From: Saprospiraceae bacterium
Lineage (GTDB): Bacteria > Bacteroidota > Bacteroidia > Chitinophagales > Saprospiraceae
Assembly (NCBI GenBank): GCA_028285545.1
Contig: JANQPA010000018.1
Span: 1 to 64,000 of the forward strand
Length of the DNA: 64,000 bases
Direction of reading: 5' to 3'
This document shows positions 27,838 to 36,580 of this stretch, in pieces; position 1 is the stretch's first letter; each line of letters starts with the position of its first letter. The notes under the pieces were generated by a model. It saw nothing but the letters and a program-made list of their open reading frames with translations. It did no database searches and was not told the origin of the DNA. The position numbers and the translations under genes were made by a program.

Positions 27838-28038
27838 GTGTAAAGATGTGATATAAGTACTTAGCAATATACTATAAGAATGGTATCTATTAATGAAATA
27901 TTTCATGATCCTCGTCTAAATTTTCAGCCTTTAAGATTTCCTTAGTGGAATTTATGTTTTCATTATTTGAAATTAAGAGCTCTTTAGCAAAAATAAAGAT
28001 TCTCCAATTTTCGAGAATAAAAAATCATCCGCACGACA

Positions 28039-28785
28039 ATGAAACAATCTAAACTAAATTTAGCTCTATTTTCTATGGGGGTCTTGATTATTATTCAATC
28101 TTGCGCAGTGCCCCAACCTGTAGCACGCTTGTCCCCCCTTGGCGAAAATTACGATTGGTTGAATGGTACAGAGAACATGATTTTTCCAGCAAATGAAGGA
28201 ATAGAGGTAGAATTACAATTTATCCAAAGCACTTCTAATCAATTGTTATTTGAAGTAGGAATCACAAATCGATCTGATCAAAAAGTTTATGTTGACCCCA
28301 GTCGCTTTTCTATTCAATTACTATCATTAGATACTTTGACACCTTCGGGTACACCTCTTTTTGCTTTCGATCCGGAAAGTCAAATATTAAGAATGGACCT
28401 CCAAAAGTCAAGAGAACAGGCGGAGGCCAGTAATGATGCAGCTCTGGAACTTATTGGTCAGACTTTGGATATTGCCTCTGATATTGCCAGTATAGGACAA
28501 GAAAAGGATCCTGAGGTACAAGCTCAAGAGCAAGCAGATCGTGCAGAAAGACGACAGGATTACGAAAACAGTGAAATTGATCGAGAAATACGCTTGCAAT
28601 CACTTGATGACCAAAGAAGATACTGGTCTGGTTATGCCCTAAGAAAAACCAGTCTAAAGCCAGGTTATAAAATGCGAGGAACGGTATTTTTTCCCAGAAA
28701 CAATCAAGCTCGATTCATGAAAGTCAAATTAGACATAGATTCCCTGGTTTTTGAAGCCAGCTATGAACAGAAGCTGTTTCGATAA
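28039..28785 (+). CDS. Unrecognised lipoprotein
   Basis: A lipoprotein signal (LIIIQSC, Cys at 22) is clear. The mature part has a beta-rich first half (VELQFIQSTSNQLLFEVGITNRSDQKVYVDPSRFSIQLL), an acidic and Gln-rich helical segment (about 150-200), and a final strand region (GYKMRGTVFFPRNNQARFMKVKLDIDS). The pattern resembles a domain with an immunoglobulin-like fold interrupted by a helix, but I do not recognise a family. It is divergent from the TlpA pair, and a repeat element follows it. Confidence 0.6.
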   Translation: MKQSKLNLALFSMGVLIIIQSCAVPQPVARLSPLGENYDWLNGTENMIFPANEGIEVELQFIQSTSNQLLFEVGITNRSDQKVYVDPSRFSIQLLSLDTLTPSGTPLFAFDPESQILRMDLQKSREQAEASNDAALELIGQTLDIASDIASIGQEKDPEVQAQEQADRAERRQDYENSEIDREIRLQSLDDQRRYWSGYALRKTSLKPGYKMRGTVFFPRNNQARFMKVKLDIDSLVFEASYEQKLFR

Positions 28786-28815
28786 TCAAATTTTATCTAA
28801 AAAAACTTAGTAATT

Positions 28816-29105
28816 GAAACATGAATCATTCCTAATTTTTTTAAATTATTCTCCAAAAGTGGTCTCATAACAGAGGCAGATAGAGACAAATGGAGATATA
28901 TGGAGATAAATTGTTTTATCCATCAACTATTTGTATGAAATAGCCAGAAAATTAGGACATAGTTCGTTCCGTTCTTGAAATTCGTTAATATAAAAAACTA
29001 TCTATCTCTACTTATTTTCTAATTATCTCCAATTATCTCTCATTTTCTGATGATTAAGAACAAAATCGAGACTAATCTTGAAATTTATGGGATGGCTCAT
29101 GTTTC
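28816..29105. repeat. Palindromic intergenic element, copy 1
   Basis: The 290-bp element has terminal inverted repeats: GAAACATGAATCATTCC at 28816-28832 and GGGATGGCTCATGTTTC at 29089-29105, matching at 14 of 17 positions. Internal arms GGAGATATATGGAGATAAA near 28892 and TTATCTCCAATTATCTCTC near 29023 are also complementary. A second copy lies at 61957-62281, with shared stretches such as CAGAAAATTA, TGATGATTAAGAA and CTACTTATTT. It has no coding capacity and could be a MITE-like element. Confidence 0.7.
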
Positions 29106-29141
29106 TTAATTCCATTAATCGACAACCAAATCCTATAACTC

Positions 29142-29171
29142 TTGTTTGAATGACTAGATTTGCTATTTTTG
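29142..29171 (+). promoter_or_regulatory. Bacteroidota-type promoter of the E1-beta gene
   Basis: TTG at 29142-29144, a 19-base spacer and TATTTTTG at 29164-29171 fit the -33/-7 consensus (TTTG...TAnnTTTG). The -7 box is about 51 bases before the ATG at 29222. Confidence 0.6.
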
Positions 29172-29221
29172 CATAATTGAAAATTAAGAACAATCACAAA
29201 GCCAAATATAGACACATCATT

Positions 29222-30205
29222 ATGGCAAGAGAATTAGCATTAAGAGATGCCCTTCGGGAGGCCATGACAGAGGAGATGAGAAGAGATGACACCGTATTCC
29301 TTATGGGCGAGGAAGTTGCAGAATACAATGGCGCGTACAAAGTTAGTAAAGGTATGCTCGATGAATTTGGTCCCAAAAGAGTAATAGATACTCCTATTGC
29401 TGAGTTGGGATTTGCGGGCATAGGTGTAGGAGCGGCTATGAACGGTTTGCGTCCTATCGTAGAATTTATGACCTGGAACTTTGCTGTCCTGGCATTTGAT
29501 CAAATCGTAAATAATGCAGCAAAAACCCTTTCTCAATCTGCAGGTCAATTTAAATGTCCTATTGTTTTTAGGGGCCCTTCAGGTTCTGCTGGACAGCTGG
29601 CCCAGCAGCATTCCCAGACTTTCGAGAGCTGGTTAGGCAATGTACCTGGCTTAAAAGTTATCTCCTGTATTGACCCAGCCGATGCAAAGGGCTTGCTTAA
29701 GTCTGCCATCAGAGATGATGATCCGGTTTGTGTCATGGAATCTGAGATGCTATATGGTTTTAAAGGAGAAGTTCCAGACGGAGATTATACCGTGCCTATT
29801 GGGGTAGCGGCAGTAAGAAGAAGTGGAACAGATGTTACTCTTGTTTCCTTTAATAAAATGATGTTACCCACTTTAGAAGCAGCTGAAGCACTTGCTAAAG
29901 AAGGGATTTCAGCTGAGGTTATTGACCTTAGAACCATCCGACCATTAGATCATCATACGATCGTAGATTCAGTGAAAAAAACCAATAGACTGGTTGTTAT
30001 AGACGAATCCTGGCCTTTTGCCGGAATTTCTGCAGAAGTAGCCTACGAAGTACAAAAATATGCTTTTGATTACCTGGATGCTCCGGTTACCAGAGTTAAT
30101 GCAGCAGATACTTCCCTACCCTATGCCCCAACCCTTGTTGAGGCCTATTTGCCAAATGCTGAAAAGATTATCAAAGCGGTTAAGGAAGTCGCCTACACTA
30201 GTTGA
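29222..30205 (+). CDS. pdhB: Pyruvate dehydrogenase E1 component, beta subunit
   Basis: The ATG at 29222 (MARELALRDALREAMTEEM) is the family start; the frame from 29177 would begin at TTG. Key features are EEVAEYNGAYKVSKGM, the FGPKRVIDTPIAELGFAGIGVGAAMNGLRPIVEFMT region that binds the thiamine diphosphate partner, and the C-terminal transketolase domain (EVIDLRTIRPLD). With the alpha subunit it decarboxylates pyruvate and passes the acetyl group to E2. The alpha subunit and E2 genes are not adjacent. The motif set is that of the pyruvate enzyme; a branched-chain 2-oxoacid enzyme is less likely. A repeat element and a good promoter lie upstream. Confidence 0.92.
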   Translation: MARELALRDALREAMTEEMRRDDTVFLMGEEVAEYNGAYKVSKGMLDEFGPKRVIDTPIAELGFAGIGVGAAMNGLRPIVEFMTWNFAVLAFDQIVNNAAKTLSQSAGQFKCPIVFRGPSGSAGQLAQQHSQTFESWLGNVPGLKVISCIDPADAKGLLKSAIRDDDPVCVMESEMLYGFKGEVPDGDYTVPIGVAAVRRSGTDVTLVSFNKMMLPTLEAAEALAKEGISAEVIDLRTIRPLDHHTIVDSVKKTNRLVVIDESWPFAGISAEVAYEVQKYAFDYLDAPVTRVNAADTSLPYAPTLVEAYLPNAEKIIKAVKEVAYTS

Positions 30206-30270
30206 GTAGTGGGTATTGGGTGGTGAGTATTGAGATAAATTTCACAATACCCAGTACTCAATACCATCCA
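30204..30270. repeat. GGGTATTG-type tandem-unit hairpin, copy 1
   Basis: GTAGTGGGTATTGGGTGG and GTGAGTATTGAG on the left pair with CAATACCCAGTACTCAATAC on the right. It begins at the stop codon of pdhB. A related copy is at 57767-57821. It could act as a terminator stem. Confidence 0.55.
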
Positions 30271-30327
30271 AATTATCTCCTTCTCAAATCTCAGGTTTGA
30301 GCAATCTAGACTAAAGATTCATTTCTA

Positions 30328-30368
30328 AGGCTGTTCCCTCCACCCTCTCCTGGAGCCTTTTTTTTATT
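30328..30368 (+). terminator. Possible intrinsic terminator after pdhB
   Basis: AAGGCT pairs with AGCCTT around an inner TCCA/TGGA pair, followed directly by eight or more T. The stem is short and its loop is long. Confidence 0.4.
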
Positions 30369-30501
30369 CTTTTTATCTCAACTTACTTCAAAATTCTTTC
30401 GCTTAACTGAAAATAATTGTTCAAAAATCAGGTGGTGTATACATTTGAAATGATAAGTGTTTTGCTATGTAAAAAACAAACATTTCAAATTTTAATTTAA
30501 T

Positions 30502-31350
30502 ATGAAAACTTGTATTCTTAACCATCTCTATATATTACTCTTATTCCCAATCTCTTCAATAACGCATGCTCAATCATTTTATCAAGAAGTACCATTTGAA
30601 GAACTAGACAGTAAAATGTACGTTGAGGTGAATGTTAACGGTAAACCATACCGCTTTCTTGTGGATACCGGAGTAACCGGATATGGAAGAATTGATTCTG
30701 CCTTTGTTGCTGATGAAAAAATCCCTATCACAGGTTCTGATACTAATTTTGATGGTACCAATCGGGGAACTATAGACCAGGTGATGATAGAGCAAATTAG
30801 TTTTGCTGGAATTAGCTTTGAAAATGTTGCTCTATATTCCAGAAACCTAAATCGGCGAGCAAACCCAGGAAAAGATCGTAATTACGGTATAATTGGCCAA
30901 CGGTTCTGGCAGGATTATGTGATGGAAGTAGATTTTGAGCGAAAAAAAATCATCTTTTCTGATACTCCACTTTCTAAAGAAGACACTAATACCGTTAGTT
31001 ATAAAAGAAGTTTTATCATTCCCTTTAAAGTTGGAGAAATTGACTTTGAGGGACATCTTGATACCGGCTCGCCTTTTACCATACTTTTTCCTACGAAGTA
31101 TACGAAAGAATTCAATGTTACTGGGCTTAGAGAAGTTGGAAGGGCTCGGAGTGCTTATACCACCTTTACTTACTCAATAGGTACTATTACCGATAAAATA
31201 TCTATAGCAAATAATACCTTGCCGAGGCTTACCGGTGTGTTTTCAGATATAGTTGGACATGTAAATATCGGGATGGCTTTTTTAAGACATTACAATTTTA
31301 AGATTGATCAAAAAAATGGTCTGATCAAATTGCAAAAGTTTCAACCATAA
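30502..31350 (+). CDS. Retropepsin-like aspartic protease, exported
   Basis: A signal peptide (ending THAQ) precedes two aspartyl-protease-like halves. The first active-site motif is FLVDTGVTGYG (about residue 54), with a Gly after DTG, and the second is GHLDTGSPFTI. Two DTG motifs in one chain form a complete pepsin-like site without dimerisation. Flap-like segments and ILFPTKYT follow. It is likely a periplasmic or envelope protease. It is followed by a LytS/LytTR pair on the same strand, from which a repeat separates it. Confidence 0.8.
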   Translation: MKTCILNHLYILLLFPISSITHAQSFYQEVPFEELDSKMYVEVNVNGKPYRFLVDTGVTGYGRIDSAFVADEKIPITGSDTNFDGTNRGTIDQVMIEQISFAGISFENVALYSRNLNRRANPGKDRNYGIIGQRFWQDYVMEVDFERKKIIFSDTPLSKEDTNTVSYKRSFIIPFKVGEIDFEGHLDTGSPFTILFPTKYTKEFNVTGLREVGRARSAYTTFTYSIGTITDKISIANNTLPRLTGVFSDIVGHVNIGMAFLRHYNFKIDQKNGLIKLQKFQP

Positions 31351-31364
31351 AAAATCGTGTCAAA

Positions 31365-31431
<67 letters not shown>

Positions 31432-31481
31432 GCCAAAGTTGTATCGTAACTTGAGATAATTAGACAATACTCATTTCATTT

Positions 31482-32546
31482 ATGAAAAAATGGCCTTTGA
31501 CTTTTCCAAGAATACTTATTGTATTATTTCTTTGGGGGCTCTACCTCATTTTGGATATAATTAAAAAATCTGTATTCACTCTTGATTCAGGATACATCTA
31601 CTATTTTTATTTTCCTGGCTTCATTTTGTGGATTTTATTAACTTATCCACTTTACTTATTATTCAGGTATTCTGCAAAATTCAACATTTATTACAGATTT
31701 GGGCTTCTATTGCTTTTGGGATTTGTTATTGGGATCTCAAAACATACTTTAAACAAAATTATCCACTATTTTCTAAGATATATTTTTATTGGGGTTGAAA
31801 AGCCTTTCTTAGAACACATCTCAACAGTAAGACCATTTTACTATGTAGAAGCCATAATTGTTGTTTGGATTATTTTTATCATATTTTATAGTTATGAGCT
31901 TAATATAAAATTCAGAGAAAAATCTATTGAAGCATCCCTTTTAGAAGCACAGCTCTCACAGTCTAAATTGCAAGTACTGAAAATGCAACTACGCCCTCAT
32001 TTTTTATTTAATGCGCATAACATCATAACAATGATGATACGCACTAAAAAATATGATTCAGCCATAGAAATGATCTCAGGACTTAGTGACCTACTTCGAG
32101 TTTCGCTACAAAAAGACGATAAGCAATTTGTCTCTTTAAAGGAAGAATTGGAGTTACTTAAAAAGTATTTATATATTGAAGAACAACGATTTGAAGACAC
32201 GCTCGAAGTTTCTTATAAGGTAGATTCAAAAACTTTATCATGTAGGATTCCCGCACTCATTTTACAACCGATTGTTGAAAATGCTTTCAAGCATGGTTTT
32301 TCAAATTATATAGGCCTTTCAAAATTAGAAATCAAAGCTTCAATAGAAAACGACTATTTATTGATTTCTATCTTTAACAACGGACCGCATTTGAAAGTAA
32401 ACTATTTACATGATAGGCATGGAGGAGTTGGACTCATGAATACAAGAAAAAGATTAAACCAGCTTTATTCTCATAGAGCGAAATTTAAACTTGAAAATTT
32501 TAATAACGGCGTTTTAGCTTCCTTTTACATCCCCTTAAATGAATAA
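31482..32546 (+). CDS. LytS/YehU-type sensor histidine kinase
   Basis: Four membrane helices occupy residues 1-140 (for example ILIVLFLWGLYLILDII and FGLLLLLGFVIGI), followed by a helical linker and the His_kinase domain with the phosphoacceptor His173 in LRPHFLFNAHN. The C-terminal ATPase part has PALILQPIVENAFKHGF and GGVGLMNTRKRL. There is no large periplasmic domain, so sensing is probably in the membrane. Its stop overlaps the start of the response regulator by 8 bases, a standard pair arrangement. Confidence 0.9.
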   Translation: MKKWPLTFPRILIVLFLWGLYLILDIIKKSVFTLDSGYIYYFYFPGFILWILLTYPLYLLFRYSAKFNIYYRFGLLLLLGFVIGISKHTLNKIIHYFLRYIFIGVEKPFLEHISTVRPFYYVEAIIVVWIIFIIFYSYELNIKFREKSIEASLLEAQLSQSKLQVLKMQLRPHFLFNAHNIITMMIRTKKYDSAIEMISGLSDLLRVSLQKDDKQFVSLKEELELLKKYLYIEEQRFEDTLEVSYKVDSKTLSCRIPALILQPIVENAFKHGFSNYIGLSKLEIKASIENDYLLISIFNNGPHLKVNYLHDRHGGVGLMNTRKRLNQLYSHRAKFKLENFNNGVLASFYIPLNE

Positions 32547-33354
32547 ACTGAAAACGGTTATTATTGACGATGAAAAAAAGGCGAGAGAAGGTCTATTAAA
32601 AATGCTTCAGAAGGATCCTTTGGTTGATATTGTAAGCGTATCTCTCAACGGTATTCAAGCCATTGAGTTCATCAATAAAAATAAGGTAGATCTAGCCTTT
32701 CTTGACATTCAAATGCCCGGAATTGATGGCTTTGATGTATTAAACTCCATCCATCCTTCTCAAATGCCTTTTGTCATTTTTGTAACCGCTTATGATCAAT
32801 ACGCCTTAAAAGCCTTTGAATATCATGCATTGGATTATATACTCAAACCTTTTACCGATGAGCGCTTTTATGAAGCATTAGCACATGCAAAAAAGAGCAT
32901 ATTAGATAAAAATATACACGAAAATAAAAGTAAACTAGAAAAATTGCTGCTTGAATTTCAGTCAAAAATAAGTCATTCTGAAAATCTTCATGACCTCGTC
33001 AGAACAGCTGAGAATATTGACAAAAGAATTATTATTAAAACTTCAGGAAAGAAAATTATACTCGTTAACCTTGAAGATATTGAATGGATTGAAGCTTTTG
33101 ATTATTATATAAAAATTCATACGATTAACGAAACCTATGTTATAAGAGAAAGCTTAAAGAATATGGAATTAAGATTACCCAGCAGTATTTTTTTAAGAAT
33201 CCATAAGTCAACAATTGTAAATACTAAATACATCAAACAGATAGTGACTCATAAAAATTCAGAATATAACCTAACCTTGACAAATGGAGACATACTAAAA
33301 GTAAGTAGATCCTATAGTGATAAAATTAAAACGTTCATATTAAATATAGAGTAA
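32539..33354 (+). CDS. LytTR-family response regulator
   Basis: The receiver domain (about 1-120) has the acidic pocket (IIDDE), the phosphorylation Asp56 in FLDIQMPG and Lys103 in KPFTDERF. The LytTR DNA-binding domain spans about 165-271 (KKIILVNLEDIEWIEAFDYYIKIHT...FLRIHKSTIVNTKYI). With the overlapping kinase it forms a complete two-component system. Its targets are not visible here; the preceding protease gene or the following small lipoprotein could be among them. Confidence 0.92.
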   Translation: MNKLKTVIIDDEKKAREGLLKMLQKDPLVDIVSVSLNGIQAIEFINKNKVDLAFLDIQMPGIDGFDVLNSIHPSQMPFVIFVTAYDQYALKAFEYHALDYILKPFTDERFYEALAHAKKSILDKNIHENKSKLEKLLLEFQSKISHSENLHDLVRTAENIDKRIIIKTSGKKIILVNLEDIEWIEAFDYYIKIHTINETYVIRESLKNMELRLPSSIFLRIHKSTIVNTKYIKQIVTHKNSEYNLTLTNGDILKVSRSYSDKIKTFILNIE

Positions 33355-33697
33355 GCAGTATTCCCTCCAAAAATTAATGTCACTGTGGCCGGAAAGAGTT
33401 TATGGTGAAAAAGCACCAATTTTGCATTTCCTCAATGATCAAATCATGATTTTGCCAGGCTTAACCAGATCCAATTGTGACTTCTCCTCTTAAAATCGTC
33501 TTAAAAATAAACCATCAAAAACTTACATTTTCTAATTTTGTTACCCTACAAAACGATAGGAATTAATTCATCCTAAAGTAATTATTTCCATATATTTGTA
33601 GAAAATTAAGATTCTTACTCATTTTGGAGGCATCTACAAAAATATTCAAGTTCATTTTAGCGTTCCGTTGCGGTAAGAATTATTTAAAATTATTGAA
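33355..33697. other. Intergenic region with a possible -7 box
   Basis: No gene is seen in these 343 bases. The only signal is TATATTTG at 33591-33598, which fits TAnnTTTG and would give a leader of about 95 bases for the small lipoprotein at 33698. No -33 box is found at the right spacing. Confidence 0.4.
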
Positions 33698-33889
33698 ATG
33701 AAGACTCAATCCGTGAAAAAAGTATTGTACGCCGCCCTTTTAATTGTTTGCTTTGGTTCCTTCTCTTCTTGTAACCGTGGAGTTGGTTGTCCCAGTAATT
33801 TTTCTTTAGATGTAGCAGATATTCTTGGACCAATTGTACAAGGTATGGCACAGGTATTGCAAACTGGCATCGCACAGATATTATTTTAA
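33698..33889 (+). CDS. Small lipoprotein, unknown
   Basis: This is a 63-residue protein with a complete lipoprotein signal (MKTQSVKKVLYAALLIVCFG, then SSC) and a short mature part of about 40 residues including a Cys-Pro pair (GVGCPSN) and a hydrophobic tail (VADILGPIVQGMAQVLQTGI). The signal peptide is convincing, which makes it a real gene despite its size. No family is recognised. The amphipathic tail might associate with membrane. Confidence 0.6.
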   Translation: MKTQSVKKVLYAALLIVCFGSFSSCNRGVGCPSNFSLDVADILGPIVQGMAQVLQTGIAQILF

Positions 33890-34009
33890 TTCTAGAGAAA
33901 TAATAGTCTGACTCTCGGTTAATATTCTTTAATTTTGTTGTTTGGATCTCTCCCCTCCGTTTAAAAGTTAAACCTGGGATTGGTATTTATTATTGCTAAT
34001 GTAGTTTGA

Positions 34010-34684
34010 ATGCACTTAGACCAAATCATAGAAACCCAAGATGGATCCCATTCCATTCTTTCACATAAATATGGTGTGAGTTATCATTCAAAGTATGGCG
34101 CCATTACAGAATCCAAGCATGTATTTATTTCGGCTGGTCTCTTTCCAAAGATTCGTGAAAAAGAGGTGATATCCATTCTTGAGATTGGTTTTGGAACAGG
34201 TTTGAACGCTTTTCTTAGTTTTATTGAAGCCAATACTAAAAAGCTAAAGCTTAATTATGTAGGCATAGAGGCCTATCCAATATCCGAAGAGCAATATCAT
34301 CACTTAAATTATCCCGAATTACTGGAGACTCCCCATTTTAAAAATCAATTTCTACAACTTCATACATCAGAATGGGGCAAATCAATAGTCATTGACCCTC
34401 AATTCACTTTTATTAAGCATTTAAAGCATTTTGAGGACATCGATTATCAATCCTCTTTTGATGTGATATATTTCGATGCTTTTGCCCCTTCAGCTCAGCC
34501 TGAATTATGGGAAGAAGATCTTTTGCAAAAAATGTATGATGCATTGGTGCCCGGAGGGATTATGGTTACTTACTGTGCCAAGGGTCTGGTTAAAAGAAGA
34601 CTTAAGAGTATAGGGTTCACCGTAGAGAGCCTGCCAGGCCCTCCAGGAAAACGCGAAATGACAAAAGGAATAAAACCCCAATAA
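34010..34684 (+). CDS. mnmD: tRNA 5-(methylaminomethyl)uridine methyltransferase MnmD
   Basis: The SAM-binding motif is ILEIGFGTGLNAFLS, followed by a conserved VIYFDAFAPSAQPELW with the family signature DAFAP, and YCAKGLVKRRLKSIGF toward the end. The 224-residue length matches stand-alone MnmD, which is the methyltransferase half of MnmC without the FAD oxidase half. It completes the mnm5U34 wobble modification in certain tRNAs. The stop is adjacent, with no gap, to the stop of the convergent AP2-domain gene. Confidence 0.88.
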   Translation: MHLDQIIETQDGSHSILSHKYGVSYHSKYGAITESKHVFISAGLFPKIREKEVISILEIGFGTGLNAFLSFIEANTKKLKLNYVGIEAYPISEEQYHHLNYPELLETPHFKNQFLQLHTSEWGKSIVIDPQFTFIKHLKHFEDIDYQSSFDVIYFDAFAPSAQPELWEEDLLQKMYDALVPGGIMVTYCAKGLVKRRLKSIGFTVESLPGPPGKREMTKGIKPQ

Positions 34685-35239
34685 TTAAAATTCTTCTTTT
34701 GCTTTTCTAGGTTTTATCACATTAATTTTGCCATCATCCCCATATAATTCTCTTGATTTTTTATTGTATGCCAGTGCTGCCTCTTCTGCTGTAGAGAACA
34801 TGCCGATGTGAACTGATTTACGATCAATAGAAATAACAGCACGATAGCGATTGTTTTCCTTATAAACACCAGTATAGCCAACCTTACTGCTTGTCTTTCT
34901 TTTACGGCTTGCCACAGATCGACTGCGATAAATCAGGTTATCCACCCTACAATCAAGTTTATTACCATTTCGGGCTCCCACCAGTTTTTTATTATTAGAT
35001 TTGGTGTGGGAAATGAATTTTTCGGCAACTAATTTGTGAAGATAAATTGTTTCAGTTTTATAACCTCCATCTGCTTTTTTCCAGGTTTTCTGAAAAACAG
35101 CGCAGCCGCTTGAGTGCTTTCTGAGGTTATTGACAAAATCAACTCTTACTAAATAAGGGTCAGAGGTAAGATATTCATATACCTTGTCATCCAACAAAAC
35201 GTCATCGTCGGAGTTTTTTAATTTAACCTTGTATAACAC
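34685..35239 (-). CDS. AP2-domain protein with HNH-like core
   Basis: The 184-residue protein starts with GTG; no in-frame ATG exists. The C-terminal part (about 118-168) is an AP2/ERF DNA-binding domain: GYTGVYKENNRYRAVISID, HIGMFSTAEEAALAYNKKS and ELYGDDGK. The middle (about 65-115) has an HNH-endonuclease-like pattern, IYLHKLVAEKFI and GARNGNKLDCRVDNL, with a His and Asn in the expected places but Cys and others changed. This combination is typical of homing-endonuclease-derived or phage-related proteins. Its role here is unknown; it may be domesticated. It is convergent and abutting with mnmD. Confidence 0.75.
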   Translation of the reverse strand: MLYKVKLKNSDDDVLLDDKVYEYLTSDPYLVRVDFVNNLRKHSSGCAVFQKTWKKADGGYKTETIYLHKLVAEKFISHTKSNNKKLVGARNGNKLDCRVDNLIYRSRSVASRKRKTSSKVGYTGVYKENNRYRAVISIDRKSVHIGMFSTAEEAALAYNKKSRELYGDDGKINVIKPRKAKEEF

Positions 35240-35428
35240 GCTTTTTAGAGTTTTGGGTTAAAGAATTTTTTTCGATTTAAAATGAAAGTTTTTCAAAGAC
35301 GAGGTACGGAAATTATTATTCTGAGAGACTGGAACTTTGCTAAATTAATAGTTTAGCATCTAGCGTGCAAGCCTTGTTCAGTTTTATTAAAAAAAAATAC
35401 ACGTATCAATAAAATTAATAGATGAACA

Positions 35429-36487
35429 ATGAATTATTCAGATTTAAATGAAGATTTCATGTACAGATGTTTCCAGCTTGCCTTACTAGGAAAGGGCTTT
35501 GTTGCTCCAAATCCAATGGTAGGTGCTGTATTGGTACACAATAATATAATTATCGGAGAGGGGTTTCACGAGCGTTTTGGACATGCGCATGCAGAAGTAA
35601 ATGCCATCCACTCTGTTGCTGAATCATCTAAACATCTCATTCCCAAATCTACGTTATACGTGTCTCTAGAGCCTTGTTGCTTTCATGGGAAAACTCCCGC
35701 CTGCACTTCCTTAATATTAGATCATAAAATTTCAAGAGTAGTTATCAGCTGCCTGGACAATACCCCGGAAGTGGCCGGCAAAGGTGTAGAAATTTTAAAA
35801 AAGGCTGGTGTAGAAGTCATTACTGGTTTTTTAGAGGAACAAGGAAAAAACATCAGTCGACAGCGGTCTGTAATTGTTGAAAAAAAGCGTCCTTATGTAA
35901 TTTTAAAATATGCCCAAACGCTCAATGGGAAATTTGCAACTTTAGATAAGCATCAAAAATGGATCACTTCCAGTTTGACAAAACGCCTGGTTCACAAGTG
36001 GAGATCTGAAGTAGATTCGATAATGGTGGGTACCAATACTGCTCTTTCTGATAACCCCAGCTTAACCAATCGTCTGTACTATGGCTCCTCCCCTGTTCGA
36101 TTGGTTCTTGACCGGAAACTAAGCTTAGCTCCAGATTTAAATTTATTTCATGATAACCATCCAACAATCATTGTAACCGAAAAAATTCCAAAGCAGCTGC
36201 CAGCATATAAAAACCAGAATTTAAGTCTTTTAGAATTACCTTTTCATGATCGGCTATTACGGCGCATTCTTAAACATTTATTAAGCCAAAATATTGGAAC
36301 TTTGATGGTAGAAGGTGGAATACAATTAATCAATTCATTTATTGAGCAAGGCTTATGGGATGAAGCAAGAGTGCTCATTGGAAATGTACATTGGAAAGAA
36401 GGTCAAGACGCACCTGAGATCCCCGAGAAAACATTTTTTAGAAAAAAAATTGCTAAAGAAGACTTAGTATTATTTTATAAAAGTTAA
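35429..36487 (+). CDS. ribD: Riboflavin biosynthesis deaminase/reductase RibD
   Basis: Residues 1-145 are the zinc-dependent pyrimidine deaminase (GFVAPNPMVGAVLV, HAEVNAI, PCCFHGKTPACTSLI). Residues 150-352 form the reductase (ILKYAQTLNGKFA, DSIMVGTNTALSDNP, LMVEGGIQLINSF). The two catalytic parts together perform two successive steps from the GTP-derived pyrimidine. No other riboflavin genes are next to it, which is common in Bacteroidota. Length fits the family. Downstream is a thioredoxin-like gene on the same strand. Confidence 0.95.
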   Translation: MNYSDLNEDFMYRCFQLALLGKGFVAPNPMVGAVLVHNNIIIGEGFHERFGHAHAEVNAIHSVAESSKHLIPKSTLYVSLEPCCFHGKTPACTSLILDHKISRVVISCLDNTPEVAGKGVEILKKAGVEVITGFLEEQGKNISRQRSVIVEKKRPYVILKYAQTLNGKFATLDKHQKWITSSLTKRLVHKWRSEVDSIMVGTNTALSDNPSLTNRLYYGSSPVRLVLDRKLSLAPDLNLFHDNHPTIIVTEKIPKQLPAYKNQNLSLLELPFHDRLLRRILKHLLSQNIGTLMVEGGIQLINSFIEQGLWDEARVLIGNVHWKEGQDAPEIPEKTFFRKKIAKEDLVLFYKS

Positions 36488-36580
36488 ACTTGCATTAAAA
36501 TATCGATCAAGCAACACATAATAATTAAATTATTTGTTTTTTAGGTGTCGATAAAATTTAAGACTAAAATCAAGCAAGCA

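Noticed and set aside
34685-35239. Plant-type transcription factor or contamination because of the AP2 domain
   Set aside because: AP2 domains are well known in bacterial and phage HNH proteins, and the base composition and gene packing match the surroundings.
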